Part shown: positions 43,745-52,465 of the stretch, one piece after another | How positions within the stretch are numbered: the stretch's first letter is position 1 | Layout: the number at the start of each line of letters is the position of its first letter | Assembly (NCBI RefSeq): GCF_024171725.1 | Contig: NZ_JAMTCG010000003.1 | Coordinates: 434,001 to 498,000, forward strand | Source: Williamsia serinedens | GTDB lineage: Bacteria; Actinomycetota; Actinomycetes; Mycobacteriales; Mycobacteriaceae | Direction: 5' to 3' | DNA: 64,000 nucleotides | The notes under the pieces: model-generated | What the model was told of the DNA's origin: nothing | Database searches by the model: none | Seen by the model: the letters and a program-made list of their open reading frames with translations, nothing else | Made by a program: the position numbers and the translations under genes

Positions 43745-44641
43745 GTGAGGACAGCTCTGCTGCGCTCGAGGGGTACGCGCGCCGTGGTGGCCGCGACGAT
43801 CGTCGCCCTGGCGGCACCGCTGGTCACGATGGCGGCGTCCGCCGGCGCCGCGCCGCTCGGGTCGGGTCCGATCCGCTACGTCGCCCTCGGTGACTCCCGT
43901 GCCGCCGCGCCGTCGCTGACGTCGCTCCTCGAGCCGAGCGGGTGTGCGCGCTCGGGTCAGGGCTACCCCTACCGCGTGAAGGCGGCGCTGAGGCCGGCCT
44001 CGTTCACCGACGCGACCTGCGTCGCCGCGACGACCGACGACGTCGTCGACCGCGGTCAGCGGACTCCGGTGCCACCGTTCCGTATGACGCGGCCCCAGGT
44101 CGACGCACTGCGGTCCGACACGAACCTCGTCACGGTGTCGATCGGTGGCAACGACATCGCCTGGGCGTCGCTCCTGCAGCCGTGCTTCGGCCTCACGGAC
44201 CAGATCGACAGCGGGTGCCGACGCGATACGCGCCTGCGGGCCCGCCAGGACGCCGCGCTGACCGCTCTGCTGCCGAAGCTGCAGCGGACCCTCGACGCGA
44301 TCCGGCAGCGCTCCCCGCAGGCGCGCGTCGTCGTCGTCGGGCACGGCGGGTACTACGGCGCGACCGGGTGCTTCCCCACCGCGACCGTCAGCCGCGCCGA
44401 CCTGGTCTTCGTCGCCGACTTCTTCCGCCGCTTCGATGCGACGATCGCGCGGGCCGCTGCCTCGCGCGGTGACACGTTCGTCGACATCGCCGGACCCGCC
44501 GTCGGACACGACGCCTGCGCGCCGATCGGCACCCGCTGGTTCGCGGGCCAGTTCCCGTCGGGTCTGACGCCGCCGAACCACCCGACGCCGCTGGGCAGCG
44601 CGTCGATGGGTGATCTGGTCCTGCGCGCCTTACGATCCTGA
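43745..44641 (+). CDS. secreted SGNH-family esterase/lipase
   Basis: A 298-residue secreted hydrolase. After a signal peptide ending near ASAGA, the mature part starts with block I YVALGDSRAA (Ser nucleophile), block III SIGGNDIAW (Gly and Asn of the oxyanion hole) and ends with block V NHPTPLG (catalytic His). Six Cys residues are spaced as in the Streptomyces SGNH esterase/lipase group with three disulfides. It should cleave acyl esters of lipids or small esters outside the cell. The GTG at 43745 follows GAGGGGG. A close paralogue starts 4 bp downstream. Confidence 0.88.
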   Translation: MRTALLRSRGTRAVVAATIVALAAPLVTMAASAGAAPLGSGPIRYVALGDSRAAAPSLTSLLEPSGCARSGQGYPYRVKAALRPASFTDATCVAATTDDVVDRGQRTPVPPFRMTRPQVDALRSDTNLVTVSIGGNDIAWASLLQPCFGLTDQIDSGCRRDTRLRARQDAALTALLPKLQRTLDAIRQRSPQARVVVVGHGGYYGATGCFPTATVSRADLVFVADFFRRFDATIARAAASRGDTFVDIAGPAVGHDACAPIGTRWFAGQFPSGLTPPNHPTPLGSASMGDLVLRALRS

Positions 44642-44645
44642 ATCC

Positions 44646-45575
44646 ATGGGAAAGAATCGACGTGCTGCGGCACGCCGGCGATCGCCCGCTGCCGTCCCCG
44701 TCGTGCTGCTCGCCGTGATCGCGGTCCTCGTCGGACACCTCGCCGCAGCGTCCGCGACACCCCTCCCCGCCGACCCGGCAAGCGCCCCGACGTCGTCGTC
44801 CGTGCACTACGTGGCGCTGGGTGATTCACGCGCAGCGGGCCTGACCACCACCTCGCAGGCCGCCGGTGACGGATGCGGTCGCACCGATGCCGGGTATCCC
44901 GTGCTCGTCGCACGGGCGCTGCGTGTCGCGTCGTTCACGACCGTCGCCTGCGGAGGAGCGGTCACGGCCGACGTCGTCGACCGTGGGCAGTCGACGAGCG
45001 ACGGCCGACGGGTCCCGGTGCAGACCGCGGCGGTGCGCCCGGACACCTCCCTGGTCACCCTGTCCATCGGCGGCAACGACATCCGATGGTTCGGCATCGT
45101 CAGCCGGTGCATGGAGACGACGCCGGGCCGCGACCGGGACTGTCGGGCCGACCCTGGCCTGCCCGGGCTGGTCGCCGAGCGCCTGGCGACACTGTCGACC
45201 CGGCTCGACCACGTGCTGCGCCAGATCCGTGCCCACGCACCGGCCGCGCGGATCCTGGTCGTCGGGCACGGCGGGTATTTCGGTCCGCGGGGGTGCGCGG
45301 GTGCCGCGCCGTTCAGCGACCCAGACGCACCCGTGATCGCCGATTTCTTCCGGCAGCTCGACGGGGTCTACCAGGCTGCGGCACTCCGCGCCGGCGCCGG
45401 ATTCGTCGACGTCGGCGCGGCGGCGGTCGGACACGACGCGTGCGCCCCCGACGGACAGCGGTGGTTCACCGGGGTCCGGGCGGCCGACGGTGTCCCGTCG
45501 ACCCATCCGACGCCGACGGGCAGCGACGGCATCGCCCGAGCGGTCGTCGCGACCCTCGCCCTCTCCCTCACCTGA
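44646..45575 (+). CDS. secreted SGNH-family esterase/lipase, tandem paralogue
   Basis: A 309-residue paralogue of the preceding gene. The same blocks are present: YVALGDSRAA, SIGGNDIRW, VVGHGGYFGPRGC and STHPTPTGS with the catalytic His. Signal peptide: basic start, hydrophobic PVVLLAVIAVLVGHLAAA, cleavage after ASA. The Cys pattern is conserved. The divergence between the copies (only the motif regions are easily matched) points to an old duplication. A TACGAT hexamer lies 9 bases before the ATG, inside the end of the first gene, so it may also have its own promoter. It is convergent with the small secreted protein gene, across a repeat array. Confidence 0.88.
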   Translation: MGKNRRAAARRRSPAAVPVVLLAVIAVLVGHLAAASATPLPADPASAPTSSSVHYVALGDSRAAGLTTTSQAAGDGCGRTDAGYPVLVARALRVASFTTVACGGAVTADVVDRGQSTSDGRRVPVQTAAVRPDTSLVTLSIGGNDIRWFGIVSRCMETTPGRDRDCRADPGLPGLVAERLATLSTRLDHVLRQIRAHAPAARILVVGHGGYFGPRGCAGAAPFSDPDAPVIADFFRQLDGVYQAAALRAGAGFVDVGAAAVGHDACAPDGQRWFTGVRAADGVPSTHPTPTGSDGIARAVVATLALSLT

Positions 45576-45622
45576 CGAGGCGCCGGCCCCTCACCCGTCA
45601 CCCGTCACCCCTGTCCGCCCCC

Positions 45623-45706
45623 GTTCGTCGGGCACCCGGAACCGTTCGTTGGGCACCCGGGACCACTCGTTGGGCACCAGGAACCACTCGTTGGGCACCC
45701 GGAGCG
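45623..45706. repeat. four-copy 21-bp tandem repeat at a convergent junction
   Basis: Units start at 45623, 45644, 45665 and 45686, exactly 21 bp apart. The shared core is TCGTTGGGCACCCGG (TCGTCGGG in the first, CACCAGG in the third). The array lies between the SGNH esterase stop and the stop of the small secreted protein gene. The sequence is unrelated to the other arrays but the period is the same. Confidence 0.93.
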
Positions 45707-45718
45707 GTCGAGTCGACC

Positions 45719-46069
45719 TCAGATGAGCAGGCCGGCGTTGTTGAACGGGTTGAGGTCCCCGTTGGCCGACGTCGTCAGGAAGGCGTCGGGATACGGCGAT
45801 CCGGGCGGGCAGTCGAAGATGTGATAGGTCGACGCCTGACCCGGGGCCAGCGTCGTCGGGAACGTCGACAGTCGGCCGAAGGTCAGCGAGTACAGCGACA
45901 CCCCCGTCGCCGTCGCACCGCCGACGTTCGTCACGGTGATGTCGCACGAGTTCCGGGTGATCGACAGACTCAGGTCCGGCACGGCGGGCGCGGCGGACGC
46001 GGCCGGGGCGATCACGACCGCGGCGCCGACTGTCGCGAGTGCGGCAGCGGCGGTGAGCATCCTGCGCAT
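45719..46069 (-). CDS. small secreted protein of unknown function
   Basis: A 116-residue exported protein. The signal peptide MRRMLTAAAALATVGAAVVIAPAASA is clear, with cleavage after ASA. The mature ~88 residues are beta-rich (LSLSITRNSCDITVTNVGGATATGVSLYSLTFG), a pattern like a CARDB or fibronectin-type domain, with two Cys that can form a disulfide, and TLAPGQASTYHIF late. It may be a small envelope or adhesion protein. The ATG follows GAGAGGA. It lies downstream of the FUSC gene on the same strand but 78 bp apart, and has a CGTTCGAACG palindrome (46122-46131) upstream. Confidence 0.75.
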   Translation of the reverse strand: MRRMLTAAAALATVGAAVVIAPAASAAPAVPDLSLSITRNSCDITVTNVGGATATGVSLYSLTFGRLSTFPTTLAPGQASTYHIFDCPPGSPYPDAFLTTSANGDLNPFNNAGLLI

Positions 46070-46147
46070 GGGGTGTCCTCTCGTCGGGTCCCCGGCCCAC
46101 GTCATGGCTACCACATCTGTACGTTCGAACGGAAGAGCTCGTGGCGG

Positions 46148-48385
46148 TCAGATGCGCACCCGTGTCAGCGCCGCGGCGTGGTCGAGACGGTCGAGCGCGC
46201 GGACGGCGATGCGTGTCGCGGTGGGCAGATGCTCGGGATCGCGTTCGACGAGCGCGGTGACAGGAGTCTGTTCCATGGCGTGCGCCCGGGTGCCCTCGTA
46301 GCCCTCGGAGTCGCCGCCTGCCTCCCGCACCACGGAGCGCAGCGCCGCGACCGAGGCACGGACGTCGTCCCGTCCCGACCGCAACGCCTCCCGGACGTCC
46401 TCCGACGGTGCGCTGCTCGGATCGGCTGCGGCGGCGACGATCCCGGCGCGGGTCAGCGCGTGCGCCGCCCGATCGCACGCCTCGAGGACACGCACCAACC
46501 GCGCGGTGGACCGTCGTGCCCGACTGGCCGGCGCAACCCGCAGCGATCGCCGGTCGGACGCACCGACCTGCAGGGGTCGGGCCGCGGTCTGCAGCGCCTG
46601 CAATGCGAGGTCGAGACGACGGGCCGCCGGGACGAGGTCCACCTCGCGGCCGGGTTCGACGACGGAGTCGACGCACTGCACGATGAGGTCGTCGAGAGCC
46701 TCGAGATAGTCGTCGACCTTCTCCCGCACCGTCTCCCGCGTCCGCGTCGGCAGGATGAAGTAGGCGGCCGTGATGCCGACGCTCGCGCCGACGCACGTCT
46801 CGACGATCCGCAGCTCGAGCACCGCGATGCTGAACGTCCCGAGCAGCCCGTAGAGCATGGCGAGCAGGACCGTGATGAAGAAGACCAGCAGTCCGTTGGC
46901 GACCGCGACGAGATAGAACGCGAAGAACACGCAGACGACGATGAGCGCCAACTGCACCGGCGGATCGTGCCCGACCAGCGCGGCCAGCAGCACCCCGGCG
47001 ATCACACCGACGACCGTCCCGACGATGCGGTGACCCGCGCGCGTCAGGATCTCGCCGCGCGTCGTCGTGCCGGTGAACACGACGAACGCCGACAGCACCG
47101 CCCAGTACCAGCGGGCGGGCGACACCATCTCCCCGAGCACCGTCGCGATCGACGTCGCCACGGCCACCTGGATCGCGGTGCGCGTCGTGGGCTGCAGGCG
47201 CGCGTACCAGCCCTTCTGCTCCGACGGCGACGCCTCGTCGTCGGAGGCCTCGGTCGGGGTCGGCGCGTCGGGCGCGCTGGACCTCTCCCCCGCGGCCTCG
47301 CGTTCGATGGCGTGGGCCGCGACGCGGTGGACGGCGGTGTGCGCCCGGACCGCCCGGGCGACCGACCGGATCACGATCGATTCCTGGTCGCTGCCCGTCG
47401 CGGCGGCCTCGGCCTTCGTCACGACGCGTCGCGCCGACCGGAGTTCGTCGTCGCTGGGGGTGGTGTGCAGGACGACGCGCAGCGCGGCGAACGCCCGTCG
47501 CACCGGGTCCGACAGGGTCGTCGGGTCGGCGCCGCGCATCGCGAACGCGACCTGCTCGGTCGCCTGCTGCGCGTCGAAGATGCGGCGCGACAGGTCGTTC
47601 CCGGTCACCGACACGTGGGCGGCGGCCACGTTCCGGTCGAGCCAGTCCTCGATCATCAACGCGGTGTTCGCGAGCCGTTCGAGCCGCTCGGCGACGGTCC
47701 GGCGGGCGCCGGCCTCGTGGCGACCCGGTATCGGCGGCGTGTACCCCTCCGCGCCGAGCGGGTCGACGGTGTCGACGACGTCGAGCGCCGACGCGCGCAG
47801 CGCCCGGGTCAGACGGGTCAGTTCCGCTCCGGCCCACTCGCGTTGGAACAGGAAGCGGACGGTGAGCGCGGCCGCGACGCCGATGACCACGGCCATCAGC
47901 AGGTACGGCAGCTGCGCCGTCTGCGCGCGGAGGAACAGCGCGAAGAAGTAGGAGATGAACGCACCCATCCCGAGCGCGAAGCCCCGTGGCCCGAAGCGTC
48001 GCACGTAGACGGCGGTGAACAACACGACGATGAACCCGACGTCGGCGGCGACGCGGATCGGACCGAGCAGCGTCGAGACCGTCACCGCGACGGACGCGGG
48101 CACGACGATAAGCCCCGTCGTGAGCAGTCGACCGGCCGCCGAGCGGTCGCGGACGACGAACGCGGAGAACATCGCCACGACCGACCCCAGCATCGCCACC
48201 GTGATGGGTTGGCCCAGCGCCTTCGTCGTCACCACCAGGCAGGCGAGCGCCACGACCAACGTCGACGTGGTCTGGCTCGCGCTGCGCAGCCGCAGTTGAC
48301 CGGGGTCGGAGACGACGAGGAAACGGGCGAGTCGGGCGAGGGTGTCGCCGACGCCCTGCGACGTCATCCCCCGCGGCCGGCCCAT
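46148..48385 (-). CDS. FUSC-family membrane transporter
   Basis: A 745-residue membrane protein of the fusaric acid resistance/YccS type. Two membrane blocks of about six helices each lie at about 40-185 and 405-560, each followed by a soluble helical region. The second block has the family's RWYWAVLSAFVVFTGTTTRGEILTRAGHRIVGTVVGV segment. Members export aromatic acids and other small molecules. The start at 48385 has no clear ribosome site; a second ATG six codons in (48367) follows GCGGGG and is possible. A short Ser/Asp/Glu-rich linker (about 378-395) separates the two halves. Confidence 0.85.
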   Translation of the reverse strand: MGRPRGMTSQGVGDTLARLARFLVVSDPGQLRLRSASQTTSTLVVALACLVVTTKALGQPITVAMLGSVVAMFSAFVVRDRSAAGRLLTTGLIVVPASVAVTVSTLLGPIRVAADVGFIVVLFTAVYVRRFGPRGFALGMGAFISYFFALFLRAQTAQLPYLLMAVVIGVAAALTVRFLFQREWAGAELTRLTRALRASALDVVDTVDPLGAEGYTPPIPGRHEAGARRTVAERLERLANTALMIEDWLDRNVAAAHVSVTGNDLSRRIFDAQQATEQVAFAMRGADPTTLSDPVRRAFAALRVVLHTTPSDDELRSARRVVTKAEAAATGSDQESIVIRSVARAVRAHTAVHRVAAHAIEREAAGERSSAPDAPTPTEASDDEASPSEQKGWYARLQPTTRTAIQVAVATSIATVLGEMVSPARWYWAVLSAFVVFTGTTTRGEILTRAGHRIVGTVVGVIAGVLLAALVGHDPPVQLALIVVCVFFAFYLVAVANGLLVFFITVLLAMLYGLLGTFSIAVLELRIVETCVGASVGITAAYFILPTRTRETVREKVDDYLEALDDLIVQCVDSVVEPGREVDLVPAARRLDLALQALQTAARPLQVGASDRRSLRVAPASRARRSTARLVRVLEACDRAAHALTRAGIVAAAADPSSAPSEDVREALRSGRDDVRASVAALRSVVREAGGDSEGYEGTRAHAMEQTPVTALVERDPEHLPTATRIAVRALDRLDHAAALTRVRI

Positions 48386-48450
48386 GGCGGCAAGCCTACG
48401 GCGGGGCGGGGTCGTCGCCGCTCACGAACGGCGACGACCCGGCACGGACG

Positions 48451-50184
48451 TCAGGACCCGAAGCCCACGCCGAGCGGGACGCGACGGGTGAAGGTGAGAC
48501 GGTCGAACTCGCGGCCGTACTCGTCGATGGCCGAGATGTCCATCCTCGACTCGAGACCGGGGAACCCGGGCGTCACGTCGATGCTGATGAACGAGTAGTT
48601 GCGGAAGCGCACCCGCGACCACTCGACGCTCCCGGTCTGCTTCTTGCCGTCCGAGGTCCACACGTAGCTGTTCGGCACGGTGTCGTCGGCGACGACCTTG
48701 CCGCGGTAGCTCTCGGACTCGCCCGGCTGGAACTCGTAGCGGGGACGGCCGCCACCGCCGACGGTGTAGTAGACCGTGCCGTCGGTCTTCGCCGACACCG
48801 TCGAGCGGTCGGGAGCGGCCTTGCGGGGCTGTCCGTTCCGGATCGGGTCGGTGCGCTCGAAGATGTGGTTGTGCGCCTGGAAGACGGCGTCGACCTGGTA
48901 CTGGTCGAACAGCTTCGTCCACGCGGCCCGGACGCCGCCGTCGCTCGCGTGCTGGGCGGTCGTCGAGTACGCGCAGTGGTGGAAGAAGCAGACGATGAAG
49001 TCGATGTTCGGGTCGTTCCGCAGGCGCGCGAGCGTCGACGCGACCCACGACGTCTGCGCGCCACCGCTGTAGCCGGTGTTCGCCGTGATCTCGAAGGAGA
49101 CGTCGTTCGCGTCGAGCGACAGCACCGCGACGTTGCCGTAGGTGACCGAGTACACCGACGGGCACCCGGCGGGGCCGTTCGTCGGCATGTCGAGGCGCGC
49201 CGCGTGACCGCCGTAGCCGTGCGGCGAGTAGAGGGCCTCCATGTCGTGGTTGCCGGTGGCGAACATCCACGGCGCGCGCGAGGCGCTCTTCTCGATGGCG
49301 GCGAGGTAGCCGTCCCAGACGTACGGGTTGTACTTGTCGAAGCCCGACGCGGCGCTGCCGCCACTCGGCACGAACTGGACCTGCTTCCCGCCGCCCGACG
49401 GGTCGGCGTAGGCGATGTCGCCGGCGAGGATGTGGAAGGCCGGGTTGCGCGCGGCGATCGCGTTCACGATGTTCGCGGCGTGCGGGGCGGTGGGGTCGTT
49501 GTCGGCCTTGTAGTAGCGGTCGTCGTAGTCGCCGGCCTTGAGGCCGGGCGGCTGGGTGGGGGTGGTCTCGGTGCCCTGGTCACCCATCATCGTGAACCGG
49601 AACGGCAGGCTCCGGCCGGGACGCAGGCCCGTCGACGCGCTGCGGATGTCGGTGGTGCGGCCGTCGGCGGTGCGCCAGCGGTAGAAGTGCGGCAGGTGCG
49701 CGGGCAGGCCGTCGACCGCGGCGTGGACGTAGAACTGTTCAGCGCCGAGGATGCCGCCGGAACTGATCGGCACCTGGCTGACCAGGTTGCGGACCTCGGC
49801 GACCGTGGTCGCACCGAGGGCGGGCGTCGGGCCGTGGTCGAGGAAGACCTTCGCACCGCCCGGGTTGCGTGAGAGCTGGGCGGAGAACCGGAGCTGGCTC
49901 GCGGCGTCGTTGCCGAACGCCACGTGGCGCCCACCGACGGCGAGAGGCGCGTCGGCCGCGTACGCGATGCCCGACCACGCGAGGTTGCCCATCCCCGCGG
50001 CCGCGGCGACGGCCGCGGAACCGTACAGGAAGTTGCGCCGGCTCACGCTGTGCCGTTTGAGGTTCCACCGGTGCCAGTCGTGCTGCTCCGCCGTGGTCAT
50101 CGACGCCGCGACCTCCCGCGGGATGCCGGTGTCGACGGTTTCTCCGAAGGGGTTCGCGCGGGTGTCGGATGCAGAGTCGGCCAT
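48451..50184 (-). CDS. Tat-exported purple acid phosphatase-like metallophosphoesterase
   Basis: A 577-residue protein with a Tat signal: twin Arg at 49-50 in SVSRRNFLYG, hydrophobic AAVAAAAGMGNLAW and cleavage near AYAADA. An N-terminal fibronectin-like domain (about 80-190) precedes the catalytic domain, as in plant and mycobacterial purple acid phosphatases. The five metal blocks are in order: GDQG (201), GDIAYAD (255), GNHD (311), HH (402) and HNH (438). It should release phosphate from esters outside the membrane. The unusually long 48-residue stretch before the twin Arg suggests a later start may also be used, but no good alternative lies close. It sits alone. Confidence 0.9.
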   Translation of the reverse strand: MADSASDTRANPFGETVDTGIPREVAASMTTAEQHDWHRWNLKRHSVSRRNFLYGSAAVAAAAGMGNLAWSGIAYAADAPLAVGGRHVAFGNDAASQLRFSAQLSRNPGGAKVFLDHGPTPALGATTVAEVRNLVSQVPISSGGILGAEQFYVHAAVDGLPAHLPHFYRWRTADGRTTDIRSASTGLRPGRSLPFRFTMMGDQGTETTPTQPPGLKAGDYDDRYYKADNDPTAPHAANIVNAIAARNPAFHILAGDIAYADPSGGGKQVQFVPSGGSAASGFDKYNPYVWDGYLAAIEKSASRAPWMFATGNHDMEALYSPHGYGGHAARLDMPTNGPAGCPSVYSVTYGNVAVLSLDANDVSFEITANTGYSGGAQTSWVASTLARLRNDPNIDFIVCFFHHCAYSTTAQHASDGGVRAAWTKLFDQYQVDAVFQAHNHIFERTDPIRNGQPRKAAPDRSTVSAKTDGTVYYTVGGGGRPRYEFQPGESESYRGKVVADDTVPNSYVWTSDGKKQTGSVEWSRVRFRNYSFISIDVTPGFPGLESRMDISAIDEYGREFDRLTFTRRVPLGVGFGS

Positions 50185-50305
50185 GCGTCGAGACCACCGT
50201 CCCGGCCCGGCACCACGGTGTCGGTGAGGAGGCGCCGAGATGAACGACGGGTGAAGGTAGTGAACTGCCGCTATTCGGACATGCAGGCCGACGTCGCGGC
50301 CGACG

Positions 50306-51097
50306 TCACGCCTTCTTGGGCGGCAGCGGGATGAAATAGCTGGTGCGCTGCTGGTATTCGCGGTATCCGGGCCGCTCCGCCATGTGCCGTTCCAGCAGAC
50401 GCGCCCCGGTGGCGAACACCAGGAAGTAGGTCATCGCGACCGGCGACAGGATCGTCGCGACCGTCGGCCAGAAGGTGCAGCACACCAGGAACGTCCCCCA
50501 CCAGACGCACGCGTCGCCGAAGTAGTTGGGGTGGCGGGTGTAGCGCCACAGCCCGCGGTCCATCACGGTGCCCTTGGTCGACGGGTCGGCCTTGAAGCGG
50601 TCCATCTGCAGGTCGCCGACGGTCTCGAACGTGACCCCGACGATCCACACGACGACACCGATCAGGGCCAGGTACCAGAGCGTCCCGTGCGCCACCGACG
50701 AGACCTGCAGCGGCAGCGACACGAACCACAGCGCCGGACCCTGCGTCGCGTAGATCTTCGTGATGGCGGTCAGGGCGCGGTTGCCGCCCGCGTCGTCGAG
50801 GAGTTTCTCGTATCGCGGGTCCTCACCCTTGCCGCGCGAGCGTCGGAACATCGACGACGCCAGCCGCAGACCCCACACGCCGATGAGCACGAGGACCAGC
50901 AGACGCCGCCACAGGTCGCCGTTGCCGAGCACCGCGGTGATCGCCGCGATGAGGACGAACCCCAGGCCCCAGGTCACGTCGACGACGTTGTGCCGACCGA
51001 TCGAGAACCCGATGACCGCGGTGATCGCCAGCAGGATGATCACGCCGGCGATGCTCGCCCCGGTCACGATCCCGAACTGGCTCCAGTCGAAGCTCAC
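50306..51097 (-). CDS. DUF1295 membrane protein (steroid-reductase-like)
   Basis: A 263-residue membrane protein with about seven helices. The C-terminal RGLWRYTRHPNYFGDACVWWGTFL and ERHMAERPGYREYQQRTSYFIP are the hallmark of DUF1295 and of the wider isoprenylcysteine methyltransferase/steroid 5-alpha-reductase group, which bind a cofactor there. The GTG at 51097 is chosen because GGAGG lies 8 bases upstream; a GTG at 51106 touches that site. It follows the UfaA1-like gene on the same strand, the same pairing as Rv0447c-Rv0446c in M. tuberculosis (from memory), so a lipid-modifying or reducing role is plausible. Confidence 0.87.
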   Translation of the reverse strand: MSFDWSQFGIVTGASIAGVIILLAITAVIGFSIGRHNVVDVTWGLGFVLIAAITAVLGNGDLWRRLLVLVLIGVWGLRLASSMFRRSRGKGEDPRYEKLLDDAGGNRALTAITKIYATQGPALWFVSLPLQVSSVAHGTLWYLALIGVVVWIVGVTFETVGDLQMDRFKADPSTKGTVMDRGLWRYTRHPNYFGDACVWWGTFLVCCTFWPTVATILSPVAMTYFLVFATGARLLERHMAERPGYREYQQRTSYFIPLPPKKA

Positions 51098-51157
51098 TTC
51101 TGACACCTCCGGCTCGGGTGATGCGTGCTGACGCCGAGGTCAGCGTCGGAGTGTCGC

Positions 51158-52465
51158 TCAGAAATTCCGGACCGGCGGCATCGACGACCGACCGCGGGCG
51201 TCCGGACGCACCGACAGGATCTGGTCGACGCCCATGCGGCCGTCGCGGAACGCCATCCCCCCGCCGACGAGGTAGAGCCGCCACACCCGCGCGACCTCCT
51301 CGCCGACCATCGCGACGACGTCGTCCCACCGGTTCTCGAACGTCTCGTACCAGACGTCGACGGTGCGGACGTAGTGCTCGCGCATGGCGTGGACGTCGCG
51401 GACCTCGAGCCCGGACTCCTCGATCATCGCGACTGTCTCACCCACGGGCCGCATGAACATGTCCGGGGCGATGTAGGACTCGATGAACGGGCCGCCGCCG
51501 GGGTTGTCGCCGTGCTTGCGGGACATCTGCTGGATCAGTACCCGGCCGCCCTCGACGACGTTGTCGTGCAGCGCTTTCGTGTAGACGGGGTAGTTCTCCT
51601 GGCCGACGTGCTCGCCCATCTCGATCGACGCGACGGCGTCGAACGGGCCGTCGGGGATCTGCCGGTAGTCCTGGATGCGGATCTCGACGCGGTCACCCAG
51701 ACCCCGCTCGGCGATGCGCGCGTCGATGAACGCCTTCTGTTCGCGCGAGATGGTGACGCCGACGACCTGCGCGCCGTAGTTCTCCGCCGCGAACAGGCTC
51801 AGCGAGCCCCAGCCGCACCCGACGTCGAGGAACCGCATCCCGGGCCGGGCGTCGAGACCGACTTTGCGACAGACCATGTCGAGCTTGTCGCGCTGAGCGT
51901 CGGCGAGCGTGTAGTCGGGCGCGTCCGACGTCCAGTACCCGCTCGAGTAGGCCATGTGCGGGTCCAGGACGAGCGCGTAGAAGTCGTTGGACAGGTCGTA
52001 GTGGTGGCTGATCGCGGCGCGGTCGCGGGCGAGGGTGTGCAGCTTGCCCTTCACGACGGCCTGGCTCGCCGGCGCGGGCAGCGGTCGCCCGATCGCACCG
52101 AGCTTCGCGGCCGACCGGACGAGCCGCGCGACGCGCGACGGCGTGATCGAGATCCGCGAGAGGTCCCGCTCGGCGATCACCGACCACACGTGCGTCAGCG
52201 CCTCGTTCAGGTCGCCCTCGACGTCGAGCTCGTTCGTCACGTAGGCCTGCGCGGCACCCAGCTCACCCGGGCTCCACAGCAGGCGGCGCAGGGCGTCCGG
52301 GCTGCGCAGCACCACGACGGGCGCGTCGGCCGGACCGGCCTCGCTGCCGTCCCAGGCGCGCAGGTGCACGGGCAGTTCGCCGCCGACGTAGGGGGCGAGC
52401 AGGTCCGCGATGGTCTGGGCCGCACCGGTCGTGGTGGGTGCCGTGGCGGTCTGGGTGGTGGTCAT
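51158..52465 (-). CDS. cyclopropane-fatty-acid synthase family methyltransferase (UfaA1-like)
   Basis: A 435-residue SAM-dependent enzyme acting on double bonds of phospholipid acyl chains. The N-terminal ~140 residues are the accessory lipid-binding domain. Then come HHYDLSNDFYALVLDPHMAYSSGYW, motif I FLDVGCGWGS, QDYRQI and the SIEMGEHVGQENY region with the bicarbonate-binding Glu/His. This fits M. tuberculosis UfaA1 (Rv0447c), reported as the methyl-transferring step of tuberculostearic acid (10-methylstearate) synthesis. The FAD-dependent partner BfaA is not in this window, so a cyclopropane product cannot be excluded. The ATG overlaps the stop of the hydrolase gene (ATGA). Confidence 0.88.
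   Translation of the reverse strand: MTTTQTATAPTTTGAAQTIADLLAPYVGGELPVHLRAWDGSEAGPADAPVVVLRSPDALRRLLWSPGELGAAQAYVTNELDVEGDLNEALTHVWSVIAERDLSRISITPSRVARLVRSAAKLGAIGRPLPAPASQAVVKGKLHTLARDRAAISHHYDLSNDFYALVLDPHMAYSSGYWTSDAPDYTLADAQRDKLDMVCRKVGLDARPGMRFLDVGCGWGSLSLFAAENYGAQVVGVTISREQKAFIDARIAERGLGDRVEIRIQDYRQIPDGPFDAVASIEMGEHVGQENYPVYTKALHDNVVEGGRVLIQQMSRKHGDNPGGGPFIESYIAPDMFMRPVGETVAMIEESGLEVRDVHAMREHYVRTVDVWYETFENRWDDVVAMVGEEVARVWRLYLVGGGMAFRDGRMGVDQILSVRPDARGRSSMPPVRNF

Noticed and set aside
46122-46131. SOS (LexA) box upstream of the small secreted protein gene
   Set aside because: CGTTCGAACG has the two halves fused without the spacer of the actinobacterial GAAC-N4-GTTC box.
44873-48598. 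Very long open frame (over 1200 codons) on the plus strand across the second esterase and FUSC genes
   Set aside because: It is antisense to the FUSC gene and out of frame with the esterase. High GC gives long spurious frames; its translation is Arg/Gly/Asp-rich with no domain, while the other readings have clear families.
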